Assembly: GCA_004554455.1 (NCBI GenBank)
Contig: SFMG01000001.1
Coordinates: 81,165-145,164 of the forward strand
Length of the DNA: 64,000 bases
Direction of reading: 5' to 3'
From: Bacteroidales bacterium
Lineage (GTDB): Bacteria; Bacteroidota; Bacteroidia; Bacteroidales; UBA932
The translations under genes and the position numbers were made by a program. This document shows, piece by piece, positions 7,979 through 17,053 of this stretch. The notes under the pieces were generated by a model. The model did no database searches and had not been told where the DNA came from. It saw only the letters and a program-made list of their open reading frames with translations. How positions within the stretch are numbered: position 1 is the stretch's first letter; each line of letters begins with the position of its first letter.

Positions 7979-9040
7979 ATGAACTTTATCAGCAACGGAG
8001 ACATACGCCGCGCCGCCTCGATGCTGGCAGCTGCGGAAAATGTGGCGATAATATGCCACGTACACCCCGACGGAGACGCAATGGGAAGCAGCCTCGGTCT
8101 TGCGAGGTACCTGACGGCACTGGGCAAGCGCTGCGGCATCTGCCTCCCTTCCCCTGCCCCACGCACCCTGGATTTCATATTCAGGGAGGGGGACTGCACG
8201 ACGATAGACGCATCCCTGCATAAGGAACAGGCCGACGGGTGCATACTCGGAGCGGATCTGGCCGTATGCCTGGACCTGCCCTGCATCAGGCGCGCCGACG
8301 GCCTTGAGGAGGCCTTCCGCCAGGCCAGGTGTCCGAAACTGCTCATAGACCATCACCTGAACCCCGCGAGGGAGGATTTCGACCTGGTGTTCTCGGTCCA
8401 GGACATTTCCTCGACCTGCGAGCTGCTGTACCACATCCTGCAGGCCCTTCCTTCCTGCGGGGTGGAATGCTCCGATGGCAAAGCCTTCCCGGAACCTGCC
8501 ACCGACTGCCTGGAGGCCCTTATGACCGGAATGACCACCGACAGCAACAACTTCGCGAATTCCACCTACCCGAGTACTTTCGAAATGGCCTCCGGCTGTC
8601 TTTCCAGAGGAGTGGACCGCGACAGCATAATCAGCCACCTGCAGCAGGAGTACCGCGAGGCGCGCTTCCGCCTTATGGGATATTTCCTCTCGGAGAAAAT
8701 GCGCATCAGCGACTACGGAGTGGCATACGCAGTGCTCTCCGCCGGGGAACTGGAACGCTTCGGGACAGAGGAAGGCGAGACCGAGGGCTTCGTGAACATA
8801 CCTCTGGGCATAGGAGCGGTGAAGATGAGCATATTCCTTCGCGAAGAGGGCTCCGTTTTCCGGGTGTCCATCCGCTCCAAGAAGGGAGTTTCGGCAAGCC
8901 GTCTGGCCGGGGAGAGTTTCAACGGCGGAGGGCACGAGCAGGCCGCGGGAGGCCGTCTGGACATAGGCCCGGAGATCCCGGACGCGGCTGCGGCGGAGCG
9001 CTATATACTCGAAGTGACGGACAGATATTTCGGAAAATGA
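7979..9040 (+). CDS. nrnA: DHH-family phosphoesterase, NrnA-like oligoribonuclease/pAp phosphatase
   Basis: A 353-residue DHH/DHHA1 phosphoesterase. Members degrade oligoribonucleotides 2-5 nt long and dephosphorylate 3'-phosphoadenosine-5'-phosphate in the cytoplasm. Metal-binding motifs are H27-x-H29-P-D31-G-D33, then the DHH signature in LIDHHLNP near residue 124, and GMTTDSNNF. The C-terminal DHHA1 domain has FNGGGHEQAAGG near residue 316. The start at 7979 follows the promoter and gives normal length; an in-frame ATG at 7934 lies before the -7 box. It overlaps the following FKBP gene by 4 bases (ATGA). Confidence 0.9.
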   Translation: MNFISNGDIRRAASMLAAAENVAIICHVHPDGDAMGSSLGLARYLTALGKRCGICLPSPAPRTLDFIFREGDCTTIDASLHKEQADGCILGADLAVCLDLPCIRRADGLEEAFRQARCPKLLIDHHLNPAREDFDLVFSVQDISSTCELLYHILQALPSCGVECSDGKAFPEPATDCLEALMTGMTTDSNNFANSTYPSTFEMASGCLSRGVDRDSIISHLQQEYREARFRLMGYFLSEKMRISDYGVAYAVLSAGELERFGTEEGETEGFVNIPLGIGAVKMSIFLREEGSVFRVSIRSKKGVSASRLAGESFNGGGHEQAAGGRLDIGPEIPDAAAAERYILEVTDRYFGK

Positions 9041-9585
9041 AAGCGATGAAAGCATATATTGCGGCGGCGCTGGCCGCCCTCCTCTGTCTTGCAGGCTGCA
9101 ACAAAGCCAGTCTCGAGACCACATACAACAAGCAGGAAAGCCAGATCGAGAGTTTCATAAACTCCCTGGCCTCAAAGAGCGACACACTCAGGGTGGAGCA
9201 CACGAACGGCTCCCACAGGGCGATAGTGGCCGAGGGCGAAGGTGAGGAACTCGGAGAGAAGGGCAACATAGTCTTCTACTATGCAGGCTATTCGTTCAAC
9301 GGCAGCGTCAGCAATTCCAATCTGTTCTCGACAAACCGCAGCGAAATCGCCCAGAGCGCCGGATTCAGCCTGAGCGAGGAACAGGCGATGCCTGTGATGC
9401 TCAACCTGGGCGAAGATGAGCTGGTCGAGGGACTGCGCAACGGCCTGAAGGGCGTGAAGGGAGGAGAGGAATGCTATATCCTGTTCTCCGGCAAATACGG
9501 CTTCGGGAAGAAAGCCTTCGGCACGATTCCTGCAAATTCCGCCCTTGCCTATCACGTGTGGGTGGAAAGCGTAAGCAACGATTGA
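9037..9585 (+). CDS. FKBP-type peptidyl-prolyl isomerase lipoprotein
   Basis: A 182-residue lipoprotein with a hydrophobic leader ending in LLCLAGC, so Cys21 would be lipidated. The mature part is a degenerate FKBP domain with GNIVFYYAGYSFNG, LGEDELVEGLRNGLKGVKGGEECYI and the FGTIPANSALAYHVWVESV ending typical of FKBPs. It probably helps fold envelope proteins, though the catalytic pocket looks diverged. The ATG at 9037 overlaps the nrnA stop (ATGA); a second ATG nine bases later would also leave a working signal peptide. Another FKBP lipoprotein gene follows 48 bases downstream. Confidence 0.85.
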   Translation: MKAMKAYIAAALAALLCLAGCNKASLETTYNKQESQIESFINSLASKSDTLRVEHTNGSHRAIVAEGEGEELGEKGNIVFYYAGYSFNGSVSNSNLFSTNRSEIAQSAGFSLSEEQAMPVMLNLGEDELVEGLRNGLKGVKGGEECYILFSGKYGFGKKAFGTIPANSALAYHVWVESVSND

Positions 9586-9595
9586 GTTTTTTGCC

Positions 9596-9603
9596 TATAT
9601 TTG
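9596..9603 (+). promoter_or_regulatory. possible internal -7 box before second FKBP gene
   Basis: TATATTTG fits TAnnTTTG in the 48-base gap before the ATG at 9634. No matching -33 box was found at the right distance. Confidence 0.33.
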
Positions 9604-9633
9604 CAGGATAAGTCCCAAGAAACAATTTGACAG

Positions 9634-10656
9634 ATGAAGATAAGACACATCATATTCCTCTGCGCCGCAGTACTCGCCGCCGGCTGCGCAAAAGTGAGAA
9701 CCGACGCCACACACGAAGCCGACAAGAGATATTTCGACGCGTGGGTGAGCCTGAACTATCCCGACGCCCCGCAAATAGGCGGCGTGGTGGTCATTTCCGA
9801 CGAGGAGGGAAGCGGTGCTCCCGTAGCCGACAGCGCATTCATATTCATACACTACAGCGCACGCCTGCTCGACGGCACCATAGAGGAGACTACAAGAGAG
9901 GAAGTGGCAAGGCAGCTGGGCAGCTACGACCCGGCAGTTTACTACGGCCCGGAGCCTTGGCAGACCACTGAAGACGCTCTGACGGTGGGAGTTGAAAGGG
10001 CGGTCAAGGGCAGCTCGCTCATAGAGGACAGCCCGCTCGGGTCGATGAAAGTGGGCGGCAGGCGCAGCTTCATAGTCCCTGTCTGGCTCGGAGGCAAGAC
10101 CCGCTACGAAAACGAGTCCGATTATCTGACCAACAAGAGCGGCTCATCGAATTACATTTACGATGTGGAGATATTGGATGCCACAGACGACATCATAAGG
10201 TGGCAGCTCGATTCGATGAAGCGCTTCAGCGAGAAGTGGCTGGGCGGGATAGACACGGTCAGCACCGGCTTCTATTACAAGCAGCTACGCGAGCCCGACG
10301 ACTCCATTGCGAGCAACGACACCACCCTGTACGTCAACTACATAGGCCGCCTGCTCAACGGACAGGTCTTCGACACCAATATCGCCGACACGGCCAAGAT
10401 GTACAACATCTACTCCTCCGCCAAGACATACGCACCGTCCGAAATCAACTGGAACGAGGACCCGGCCAGCGTAACCCTGGAAGGCAGCAGCGTCATCAGC
10501 GGATGGGCCAAGGCCATAAGTATGATGAACGACCACGAGAAGGGCGTCGCAATGTTCTACTCCTCTCTCGGATACAGCTATTCGGGAAGCGGGAACAGCA
10601 TTCCACCTTATGCTCCGCTGATTTTCGAAATCGAACTGGTGGACAATCCTGAATAA
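9634..10656 (+). CDS. tandem FKBP-domain lipoprotein
   Basis: A 340-residue lipoprotein with lipobox LAAGC at Cys18. Two FKBP-like domains are visible. The first (about residues 45-190) has SAFIFIHYSARLLDGTIEET and VERAVKGSSL...MKVGGRRSFIVP. The second (about 200-340) has TLYVNYIGRLLNGQVFDTN, SVISGWAKAISMMN, and the ending PPYAPLIFEIELVDNPE. The envelope location and tandem arrangement suggest a peptidyl-prolyl isomerase or chaperone for exported proteins. The stop overlaps the next start by one base (TAATG). Confidence 0.88.
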   Translation: MKIRHIIFLCAAVLAAGCAKVRTDATHEADKRYFDAWVSLNYPDAPQIGGVVVISDEEGSGAPVADSAFIFIHYSARLLDGTIEETTREEVARQLGSYDPAVYYGPEPWQTTEDALTVGVERAVKGSSLIEDSPLGSMKVGGRRSFIVPVWLGGKTRYENESDYLTNKSGSSNYIYDVEILDATDDIIRWQLDSMKRFSEKWLGGIDTVSTGFYYKQLREPDDSIASNDTTLYVNYIGRLLNGQVFDTNIADTAKMYNIYSSAKTYAPSEINWNEDPASVTLEGSSVISGWAKAISMMNDHEKGVAMFYSSLGYSYSGSGNSIPPYAPLIFEIELVDNPE

Positions 10657-11939
10657 TGAGAAGGCACGGCCTACTGCTTTCCTGCACAATACTCGGCGCC
10701 GTCGTACTGACGGCGTTTTTCTGCGTATCCATAATAAACGGAAAGACGCGCAGTTCCGCCTGCGAAGACGTGGAAGCAGTTGACAGCACAGGCCTCAACC
10801 GACGCATAGACAACGGAAGCTTCGATGCCATTGCCGGCATAGACAGCCGTATGAAGGCTTATATGGCCAGGTGGGAGCTGAAGGGTGCCGCGCTTGCCGT
10901 GACACGCAACGACTCGCTGGTCTATGCCAAGGGATACGGCATAGCCGACGAGGGCGAAGCAATGCAGCCGGGGACAGTGATGAGGATAGCCTCGGTCTCC
11001 AAGCTGATTACGGCCGTGGCCGTGATGAAGCTGTGCGAAGACGGACTGATGAGTCTGCAGGACACGGTGTTCGGAGACAGGGGCATACTCGACGACCAGC
11101 TCTACAGGGAAGCCGTGGCCGGGAGGGAGGCCTTCGGGAAAATCACGGTCGAACATCTGCTCAGGCATCAGGGAGGTTTCTACAGGGACCCTATGTTCGG
11201 GATGCAGGTCCTTATGCAGGAATGCGGGCTGGACAGGCCTCTGGACCACGACCATACGGTGCGCCTGGGCCTCAAGGGCAGGCTGCGCTTCGAACCGGGG
11301 ACCTGGCAGCGCTATTCCAATTTCGGATATCTGCTGCTCAGCGACATAGTCGCCAAGGTTTCGGGAATGCCGTACGAAGACTATGTACGCGAGAAGGTGC
11401 TTGCGCCGGCCGGCTGCCGCGATATGCGCATAGGCCCCAACTGGTATGAAGACAAACTGCCCGGCGAGGCGAGACAATATACCCACGAAGGCGAAGGGAA
11501 ATATATTCCCGACATACGCGACACGCTCAGGCAGACGGAGAGAAGCTACGGCGGCAACGACATAGAACTGCTGTCAGGAGCCGGAGGCTGGGTGGCGTCG
11601 GTGCTGGAACTCGCGAGACTGGTGGCCTGCATTGACGGCGACCCTGCGGTACCGGACATATTGAGCGCGGAAAGCGTGGCCCGCATGACCGAGCCTACCG
11701 ACGAGCAGCGCTATGCCCTGGGCTGGAACGACACCCGCCCGGACAAAGGCTGGTCCAGGACCGGGACTCTGTCAGGGACTACCGCTATGGTACGTCGCTA
11801 TCCGGACGGGGAATGCTGGGTTTTCCTCAGCAACACCAGCACCTTCAAGGGCCCCGGACAGGCCTCCTACACGGAGAATCTCCTTAAACAGATGAGGGAG
11901 CAATGCTCCGGCACGCTCCCCCATATAGATATGTTCTGA
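10656..11939 (+). CDS. serine hydrolase, class C beta-lactamase / penicillin-binding-like
   Basis: A 427-residue protein with an N-terminal hydrophobic segment (residues 5-28) that anchors or exports it to the periplasm. The beta-lactamase-like fold is marked by S113-V-S-K116 (the SxxK nucleophile and base), the YSNFGYLLL segment (YxN motif), and RTGTLSGTTAMV (in place of KTG). Family members hydrolyse peptidoglycan peptides, esters or beta-lactams; substrate cannot be told here. It starts on the last base of the preceding FKBP stop, so it is probably the last gene of the nrnA operon. Confidence 0.87.
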   Translation: MRRHGLLLSCTILGAVVLTAFFCVSIINGKTRSSACEDVEAVDSTGLNRRIDNGSFDAIAGIDSRMKAYMARWELKGAALAVTRNDSLVYAKGYGIADEGEAMQPGTVMRIASVSKLITAVAVMKLCEDGLMSLQDTVFGDRGILDDQLYREAVAGREAFGKITVEHLLRHQGGFYRDPMFGMQVLMQECGLDRPLDHDHTVRLGLKGRLRFEPGTWQRYSNFGYLLLSDIVAKVSGMPYEDYVREKVLAPAGCRDMRIGPNWYEDKLPGEARQYTHEGEGKYIPDIRDTLRQTERSYGGNDIELLSGAGGWVASVLELARLVACIDGDPAVPDILSAESVARMTEPTDEQRYALGWNDTRPDKGWSRTGTLSGTTAMVRRYPDGECWVFLSNTSTFKGPGQASYTENLLKQMREQCSGTLPHIDMF

Positions 11940-11975
11940 CGCCCTTCCGGCGTATCAGCAATTATTGAAGACCAG

Positions 11976-13190
11976 CTATTCCTGGCTTGCAAGCACAATG
12001 TGCATGGTGTCCCTCGCTATGACGAGTTCCTCGTTGGTGGCGATGACGGCCATCTTCACTGCCGAGTCAGGCAGGGTGAGTAGCATTTCGTCTGCCTTGT
12101 GCTCGTTGGCTTCGTAGTCGAACCTGACTCCGAGGTAGCTCAGGTTGTCGGCCACCCTGCGGCGGAGACGAGGGTTGTTCTCCCCTATTCCGCCGGTGAA
12201 GACGATCAGATCGACTCCGTTCATTTCTGCAACGTATGCGCCGATGTACTTGATGATATCGTGGGTGAGCTTCTTGAGAGCGAGCTTTGCCCTCGGGTTG
12301 CCCTCATTGGCTGCCGCGCTGGTGTCACGCATGTCGGAGGATACGCCGCCCAGACCGAGCAGACCGCTCTTCTTGTTCATCAGCACATCCATTTCCTGAG
12401 GAGTCTTTCCCTCTTTCTGCATGATATAGGTGACGACCGCAGGGTCTATGGCTCCGCAGCGGGTACCCATCTCAAGGCCGTCGAGTGGGGTGAGTCCCAT
12501 AGTGGTGTCTATGCACTTGCCGTTCTCGACTGCGGAGATGGAGCTGCCGTTGCCGAGGTGGCAGGTGATTATCTTGGAATGGTTGAGGTCTATTCCGGCG
12601 AACCTGGCACCCTTGGCGCTCACATAGCGGTGGGAAGTGCCGTGGAAGCCGTACTTGCGCAGGCCGTATTTCTCGTAGTACTCGTAAGGGAGGGCATACA
12701 TATATGAGTATGCCGGCATAGTCTGGTGGAAGGCGGTGTCGAATACCGCTACCTGAGGCACGTCCGGAAGCACTTCCCTCACAGCCCTTATGCCCCTGAG
12801 GTTGGCAGGGTTGTGAAGAGGGCCGAGGTCGCAGCATTTCTCTATCACTGCCTCCACGTGACTGTCCACAAGCTTGCTGCATACGATTTCGCTGCCGCCG
12901 TGGAGCACGCGGTGACCCACAGCCTCTATGTCCTCGAGGGTGGAGAGCACTCCGTATTCCTTGTCGAGCATTGCCTCGAGCACTGCCTTGACGGCCACGG
13001 TGTGGTCCGGAACCGGCATTTCGCGCTCATATCTCTCCTTTCCGGCAGCCTGATGCCTGACAAGGCCGCAATCCATGCCTATCCTTTCCACGAGACCCTT
13101 TGCAAGCAGGTCATAAACCTCGTCATCCTTCATGTCCAGCAGCTGATACTTCAGTGAGGAGCTGCCGCAATTGAGTACAAGAACTATCAT
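11976..13190 (-). CDS. ackA: acetate kinase
   Basis: A 404-residue acetate kinase, which makes ATP from acetyl phosphate in fermentation. It opens MIVLVLNCGSSSLKYQLLDM and contains the signature HRVLHGGSEIV, the DTAFHQTMP loop, RYGFHG-type KYGFHGTSHRYV, the phosphate-binding ITCHLGNGSSISAVENGKC, and FTGGIGENNPRLR near the C-terminus. Length is standard. No pta gene is adjacent, unlike many genomes, so it stands alone here. A possible promoter lies about 50 bases upstream. Confidence 0.97.
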   Translation of the reverse strand: MIVLVLNCGSSSLKYQLLDMKDDEVYDLLAKGLVERIGMDCGLVRHQAAGKERYEREMPVPDHTVAVKAVLEAMLDKEYGVLSTLEDIEAVGHRVLHGGSEIVCSKLVDSHVEAVIEKCCDLGPLHNPANLRGIRAVREVLPDVPQVAVFDTAFHQTMPAYSYMYALPYEYYEKYGLRKYGFHGTSHRYVSAKGARFAGIDLNHSKIITCHLGNGSSISAVENGKCIDTTMGLTPLDGLEMGTRCGAIDPAVVTYIMQKEGKTPQEMDVLMNKKSGLLGLGGVSSDMRDTSAAANEGNPRAKLALKKLTHDIIKYIGAYVAEMNGVDLIVFTGGIGENNPRLRRRVADNLSYLGVRFDYEANEHKADEMLLTLPDSAVKMAVIATNEELVIARDTMHIVLASQE

Positions 13191-13239
13191 AAAAAATCAC
13201 AAAAAAAATTGAATTCAGCCTTATTTGTAAAAACCGGCG

Positions 13240-13247
13240 CAAATGTA
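13240..13247 (-). promoter_or_regulatory. -7 box of ackA promoter
   Basis: TACATTTG on the minus strand, 50 bases before the ackA ATG, fits TAnnTTTG. No TTTG at 19-21 bases upstream was found. Confidence 0.4.
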
Positions 13248-13288
13248 CAAAAAAAGCACTTACATTGTCATCCGGATTTCAAATTGAA

Positions 13289-14344
13289 ATGAAAAGCGAC
13301 AGTTTTGCTGCACAAGCTATGGGTTTTGCCACCCTTTGCTTCATTCCGGGAATTTTGGCGGGGAGACTTATGGCGGGAACGGTCCCCACGCTGTCCGCGC
13401 CTGCCGCCGCCCTGCCGGCCTTCGCGGGGCTCGCATTGCGGCGCAAAAAGGAACTCGCCCTGGGCCTGATGCTCTTTTCGGCAGGCCTTTTCTCCGCAAT
13501 CCGGGGAAACATCTGCTGTCCTGCGCCCACGCCCGCCTTCGCCCGTGAATGCTGCAGCCGGCTCTGTGCCTGCATAGACTCGATCCCCTTCGGGGACTGC
13601 CGCAGCGGGGCCCTGGTCAAGGCTATGCTGACCGGAGACAGGTCATCCCTGGACTCGGAGACCCTGGGCATATTCCGCAAGAGCGGGGCCTCGCACCTGC
13701 TGGCCCTTTCGGGACTCCATCTGGGAATGATATATATGCTGCTCTCGAAACTGCTGCTGCCTCTGGGAATGAGCCCCGCCTCCCGGGTCGCCAGGAGTCT
13801 GACTGCGGTTGCGGCGAGCGCCTTCTACGTACTTGTGACAGGAGCCTCGCCCTCGCTTGTAAGGGCCTTCCTGTTCATACTGATAAGGGAGGCCTCCGCG
13901 ATACTGCACCGGCCCCAGCCTCCCCTGCACTGCCTCTGCACGGCGCTGCTGCTGCAATGCGTGATGAACCCGGCGGCACCGGGAGACGCCGGATTCCGCC
14001 TCTCCTATCTGGCAGTTGCGGGAATATGTCTGATCCACCCGGGACTTTCGGCTCTCTACCCTTCCGGGAAGGGGCCTCTGAAGAAGATGTGGGATCTGGC
14101 CAGTCTGAGCATTTCCTGCCAGTGCTTCACTGCGCTGGAAGCCTGGAGACTCTTCCGCAGTTTTCCGGCTTATTTCCTGATTACCAATCTGATGGCCCTG
14201 CCGATAATGACTCTGCTTATGCCTGCGGCCATAGCCACGACGGCATTTGCCGCGACCGGGCACTGCCCGTCCATTCTGGTCTCCTGCTGCGAGGCCTGCT
14301 GCCGTATGCTGCTGACGGTGCTGGAGGTGGTCAGCGCTCTGTGA
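13289..14344 (+). CDS. short ComEC/Rec2-like competence-domain membrane protein
   Basis: A 351-residue membrane protein carrying the ComEC competence domain: AMLTGDRSSLDSETLGIFRK, SGASHLLALSGLHLGMIYML, and GASPSLVRAFLFILI are classic landmarks. ComEC forms the inner-membrane channel for DNA uptake. Usual proteins are about 650-800 residues; here the N-terminal helices run straight into the competence domain through a cysteine-rich link (ICCPAPTPAFARECCSRLC), so the OB-fold domain is missing and there is no C-terminal beta-lactamase domain. The start at 13289 is one of two in-frame ATGs (the other is 13265). The end overlaps apbE convergently by 14 bases. Confidence 0.82.
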   Translation: MKSDSFAAQAMGFATLCFIPGILAGRLMAGTVPTLSAPAAALPAFAGLALRRKKELALGLMLFSAGLFSAIRGNICCPAPTPAFARECCSRLCACIDSIPFGDCRSGALVKAMLTGDRSSLDSETLGIFRKSGASHLLALSGLHLGMIYMLLSKLLLPLGMSPASRVARSLTAVAASAFYVLVTGASPSLVRAFLFILIREASAILHRPQPPLHCLCTALLLQCVMNPAAPGDAGFRLSYLAVAGICLIHPGLSALYPSGKGPLKKMWDLASLSISCQCFTALEAWRLFRSFPAYFLITNLMALPIMTLLMPAAIATTAFAATGHCPSILVSCCEACCRMLLTVLEVVSAL

Positions 14345-15344
14345 GCAGGAATGAGGAGGAGCACCACTCTTTCATACCGCCCTCCCCGTCGTCATAGATG
14401 AGGCAGGCTTCCAGTTCCTCCCTTTCTTCGATGAAGCGGGAGGCCTCTTCAAGACCTGCTACCATGCAATAGGTCGCTATGCCGTCGGCAAGGGTGGCAT
14501 CGGGAGCAACTACGGTTGCGCTGAGCAGGGAATGGCTGACAGGCCTGCCGCTGCGCGGGTCTATGGTGTGGGAATACTTGCGGCCGTCAACAAGGTAGAA
14601 TTTGCGGTAGTTTCCCGAGGTGACTATGCCGCAGGGACTCTTGAGAGGGCGATATACGCCCTCGAGGTCGCGACCGGGAGTGAAGTTGCCGTCAACGGGC
14701 CTGTCTATGCCCACGGCCCAGTTTTCTCCCCCGGGATTCACGCCCTCGCAGACTATCTCACCTCCCACATCGACGAGGAAGTCCCGGACTCCCCTGGAAC
14801 GCAGGTAGCCGGCAATGCAATCGCTGCTATACCCCTGGGCTATACAGTTGAAATTCAGAACGGTACCCTTGGGGCGACAGGCAAAGAGACTGTCCACGTC
14901 CGCGGGGAGCAGCTCCATTCCGCAGCGAGCGGAAACGGCGCTGACGAGAGAATCGGAGGGAAGGGTGCCCTCCCGGAAACCGAAGCCCCATATATCGAAA
15001 AGCGGGCCGGCCGCCACGTCCACAGCGCCGCCGCTCATTTCCCACAGTTCCCGGGAGCGGAGGTAGAGTTCGCGAAAGACGGCATCCGGCCTGACATCCT
15101 CGCCGGCATTGAAGCGGCTCAGCAGGGAGGAGGGATTGTAGCCGGAAACGGAATTGTCTATGACCAGCAATATGGAATCCACGCCCTGCTTCAGTTCCTC
15201 TGGGCTGCAGTCCGCCTCTCTGGCACACAGTTTGACTAGATAGCTGCCGCCCTGTGCCGGGCCGCTAAGCGCCACATATTCCCTCCGGGGAGTGCAGGCG
15301 CAAAGCAAGGAAAGCAGCAGCATGGGCAATAAACTACGTTTCAT
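14331..15344 (-). CDS. apbE: FAD:protein FMN transferase (ApbE), lipoprotein
   Basis: A 337-residue ApbE-family flavin transferase, which attaches FMN covalently to threonine in membrane proteins such as Rnf or Nqr subunits. It has a lipoprotein signal ending LLCACT (Cys17 likely lipidated). Family landmarks are SGYNPSSLLSRFN, GAVDVAAGPLFDIWGF, LNFNCIAQGYSSD, FLVDVGGEIVCEG, and KYSHTIDPRSGRPV, with the metal-binding DATLADGIAT near the C-terminus. No flavinylated target gene is adjacent in this window. Confidence 0.94.
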   Translation of the reverse strand: MKRSLLPMLLLSLLCACTPRREYVALSGPAQGGSYLVKLCAREADCSPEELKQGVDSILLVIDNSVSGYNPSSLLSRFNAGEDVRPDAVFRELYLRSRELWEMSGGAVDVAAGPLFDIWGFGFREGTLPSDSLVSAVSARCGMELLPADVDSLFACRPKGTVLNFNCIAQGYSSDCIAGYLRSRGVRDFLVDVGGEIVCEGVNPGGENWAVGIDRPVDGNFTPGRDLEGVYRPLKSPCGIVTSGNYRKFYLVDGRKYSHTIDPRSGRPVSHSLLSATVVAPDATLADGIATYCMVAGLEEASRFIEEREELEACLIYDDGEGGMKEWCSSSFLLTER

Positions 15345-15409
15345 ATTGTAAAATTAGACGAAAATCAGCATATTTGCAAGATATGAGTAAGTTGATTGAG
15401 ATGAATTAT

Positions 15410-16432
15410 ATGAAGATTGCAATAAAAAACAGCCTGCTTGTACTGGCCGCAGCGATGTGCGTCCTGTCCTGCAAGAACAAGGAAGAAGAAACCCTGCCAA
15501 GCCTCGACGGCAGTCCGGCTTTCAGGCTGGACCCTTATTACAAGCTGGGTGACAGGATAGACATTACGCCGGGCACGGTCAACGCGAAAGAGGGCGTGGA
15601 AGTAAGATATGCCTGGAAGATCTCTTCGCTTATGGATAGCGCCGACACATCGGAATTCGAGGACGGACGCTTCAGTTTCGTTTTCGACAAGGATACCACG
15701 GGCAGTTTCACGGTAAGCTGCACGGCATTCGCCGACGGTTACTATTCCTCCACGGGTACGGCCGGAATCACTCTGGTAAAGGCCGGGCTGAACAGCGGTT
15801 CCATCCAGGACGTCACCTTCCAGGAGGATGACGGGAATTTCTGGGACGAGCGCCCGGGACAGCCGGAGGGCAGGCAGAGTTACTACACCACGACAATAGG
15901 TGAAGATACCTGGTTCAAACAGAATCTGGCCTACACCACCACAGAAAACAAAATAGGACTGGCCTACCTGGACTGTGAGGCGACCAGCGACGTAATGGGA
16001 CGCTTCTACAGCTGGGAAGAAGCAATGAAGGCCTGCCCTGACGGTTGGCGTCTGCCGGAAGAAAGCGATTTCCTTAAAGCCGCCGAAGCAGTAACCGGCA
16101 AAAGTCTGTCCCTGGTGGAGGACTGGAAGGATGTCAACGGTGCCTTTATGGTCTATGCCAGCTTCAACGGCGACCAGCTCTGGGAATACTGGCCGGCAGT
16201 AAAGGTCAGCAATGACAGCGGCTTCAGCGCCCTTTCATTCGGATGGTGCAATCTGGGCGAGAAGAAATTCCAGGGTGTGACAAAGTCGGCGGCATTCTGG
16301 ACAGCCGACGAAGTGAATACCTCACAGGCGGTTTACCGCTACATGGTGGTGGACAAGCCATATTTCTACAGAGGAATTGGCGACAAGGAAAACTTCGGAG
16401 CATCCGTGCGCTGCATCAAAATAGAAGAATAA
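15410..16432 (+). CDS. lipoprotein with FISUMP (Fib. succinogenes major paralogous) domain
   Basis: A 340-residue secreted lipoprotein with signal ending CVLSC (Cys21). An Ig/PKD-like region (about residues 40-130) contains GVEVRYAWKISSLMD and GSFTVSCTAFADGYYS. The C-terminal FISUMP domain has YTTTIGEDTWFKQNLAYTT, GRFYSWEEAMKACPDGWRLP and the ending GASVRCIKIEE. FISUMP domains occur in large paralogous surface-protein families of Bacteroidota and Fibrobacter; function is unknown. The start is placed at the ATG giving a proper signal peptide; in-frame ATGs also exist at 15374, 15383 and 15401. Confidence 0.85.
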   Translation: MKIAIKNSLLVLAAAMCVLSCKNKEEETLPSLDGSPAFRLDPYYKLGDRIDITPGTVNAKEGVEVRYAWKISSLMDSADTSEFEDGRFSFVFDKDTTGSFTVSCTAFADGYYSSTGTAGITLVKAGLNSGSIQDVTFQEDDGNFWDERPGQPEGRQSYYTTTIGEDTWFKQNLAYTTTENKIGLAYLDCEATSDVMGRFYSWEEAMKACPDGWRLPEESDFLKAAEAVTGKSLSLVEDWKDVNGAFMVYASFNGDQLWEYWPAVKVSNDSGFSALSFGWCNLGEKKFQGVTKSAAFWTADEVNTSQAVYRYMVVDKPYFYRGIGDKENFGASVRCIKIEE

Positions 16433-16465
16433 CACCGGGGGCAACCCCATAAACACCTGAAAATC

Positions 16466-17047
16466 ATGAAAAAAACTACTTGGATTATTTTGGGCGTCGT
16501 TGCCCTCCTGATTCTGGCCCTCGTAGGTGCCTACAACGGAATGGTCAGCGGCCGTGAAAATGCCAGAAAGGCATGGAGCGACGTGGAAACCCAGTATCAG
16601 CGCAGGTCGGACCTCATTCCTAACCTCGTAAGCACAGTGAAAGGCTATGCAGATTACGAGGCAGGAACGCTTGAGGACGTGATATCCGCACGCAGCAAGG
16701 CCACCGCAGTGAACGTAAATATGGAAGACCTCAGCGAGGAGGCCATTGCAAAGTTCCAGGAGGCACAGGGAGAACTCTCCGGTGCTCTCGGAAGACTCCT
16801 TGCAATCACCGAAAACTATCCTGACCTGAAGGCGAACGAGAACTTCGTCGCCCTCCAGGATGAACTGGCAGGCACTGAGAACAGGATTGCAAATGCAAGG
16901 CGCAGCTACAATGAAGTCGCCAACGACTACAATATTATGATCCAGAAGTTCCCTAAGAACATCATAGCAAACATTTTCAGCTTCAAGACAATGGGGCTGT
17001 TCAAGGCCGATGAAGGTGCTGAGAACGCTCCCAAGGTAGAATTCTAG
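16466..17047 (+). CDS. lemA: LemA family protein
   Basis: A 193-residue LemA protein with one N-terminal transmembrane helix (residues 5-24) and a long helical domain. The motif NARKAWSDVETQYQRRSDLIPNLV and the downstream ENRIANARRSYNEVANDYN are typical. LemA proteins are membrane-anchored helical proteins of uncertain function. It starts 33 bases after the FISUMP gene and ends 6 bases before the TPM-domain gene, the usual lemA-TPM pair. Confidence 0.93.
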   Translation: MKKTTWIILGVVALLILALVGAYNGMVSGRENARKAWSDVETQYQRRSDLIPNLVSTVKGYADYEAGTLEDVISARSKATAVNVNMEDLSEEAIAKFQEAQGELSGALGRLLAITENYPDLKANENFVALQDELAGTENRIANARRSYNEVANDYNIMIQKFPKNIIANIFSFKTMGLFKADEGAENAPKVEF

Positions 17048-17053
17048 ACTGAT

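Noticed and set aside
7847..9124. A 425-codon minus-strand open frame opposite nrnA
   Set aside because: No recognisable domain, and the plus-strand nrnA and FKBP genes are clear. It also covers the divergent promoter region.
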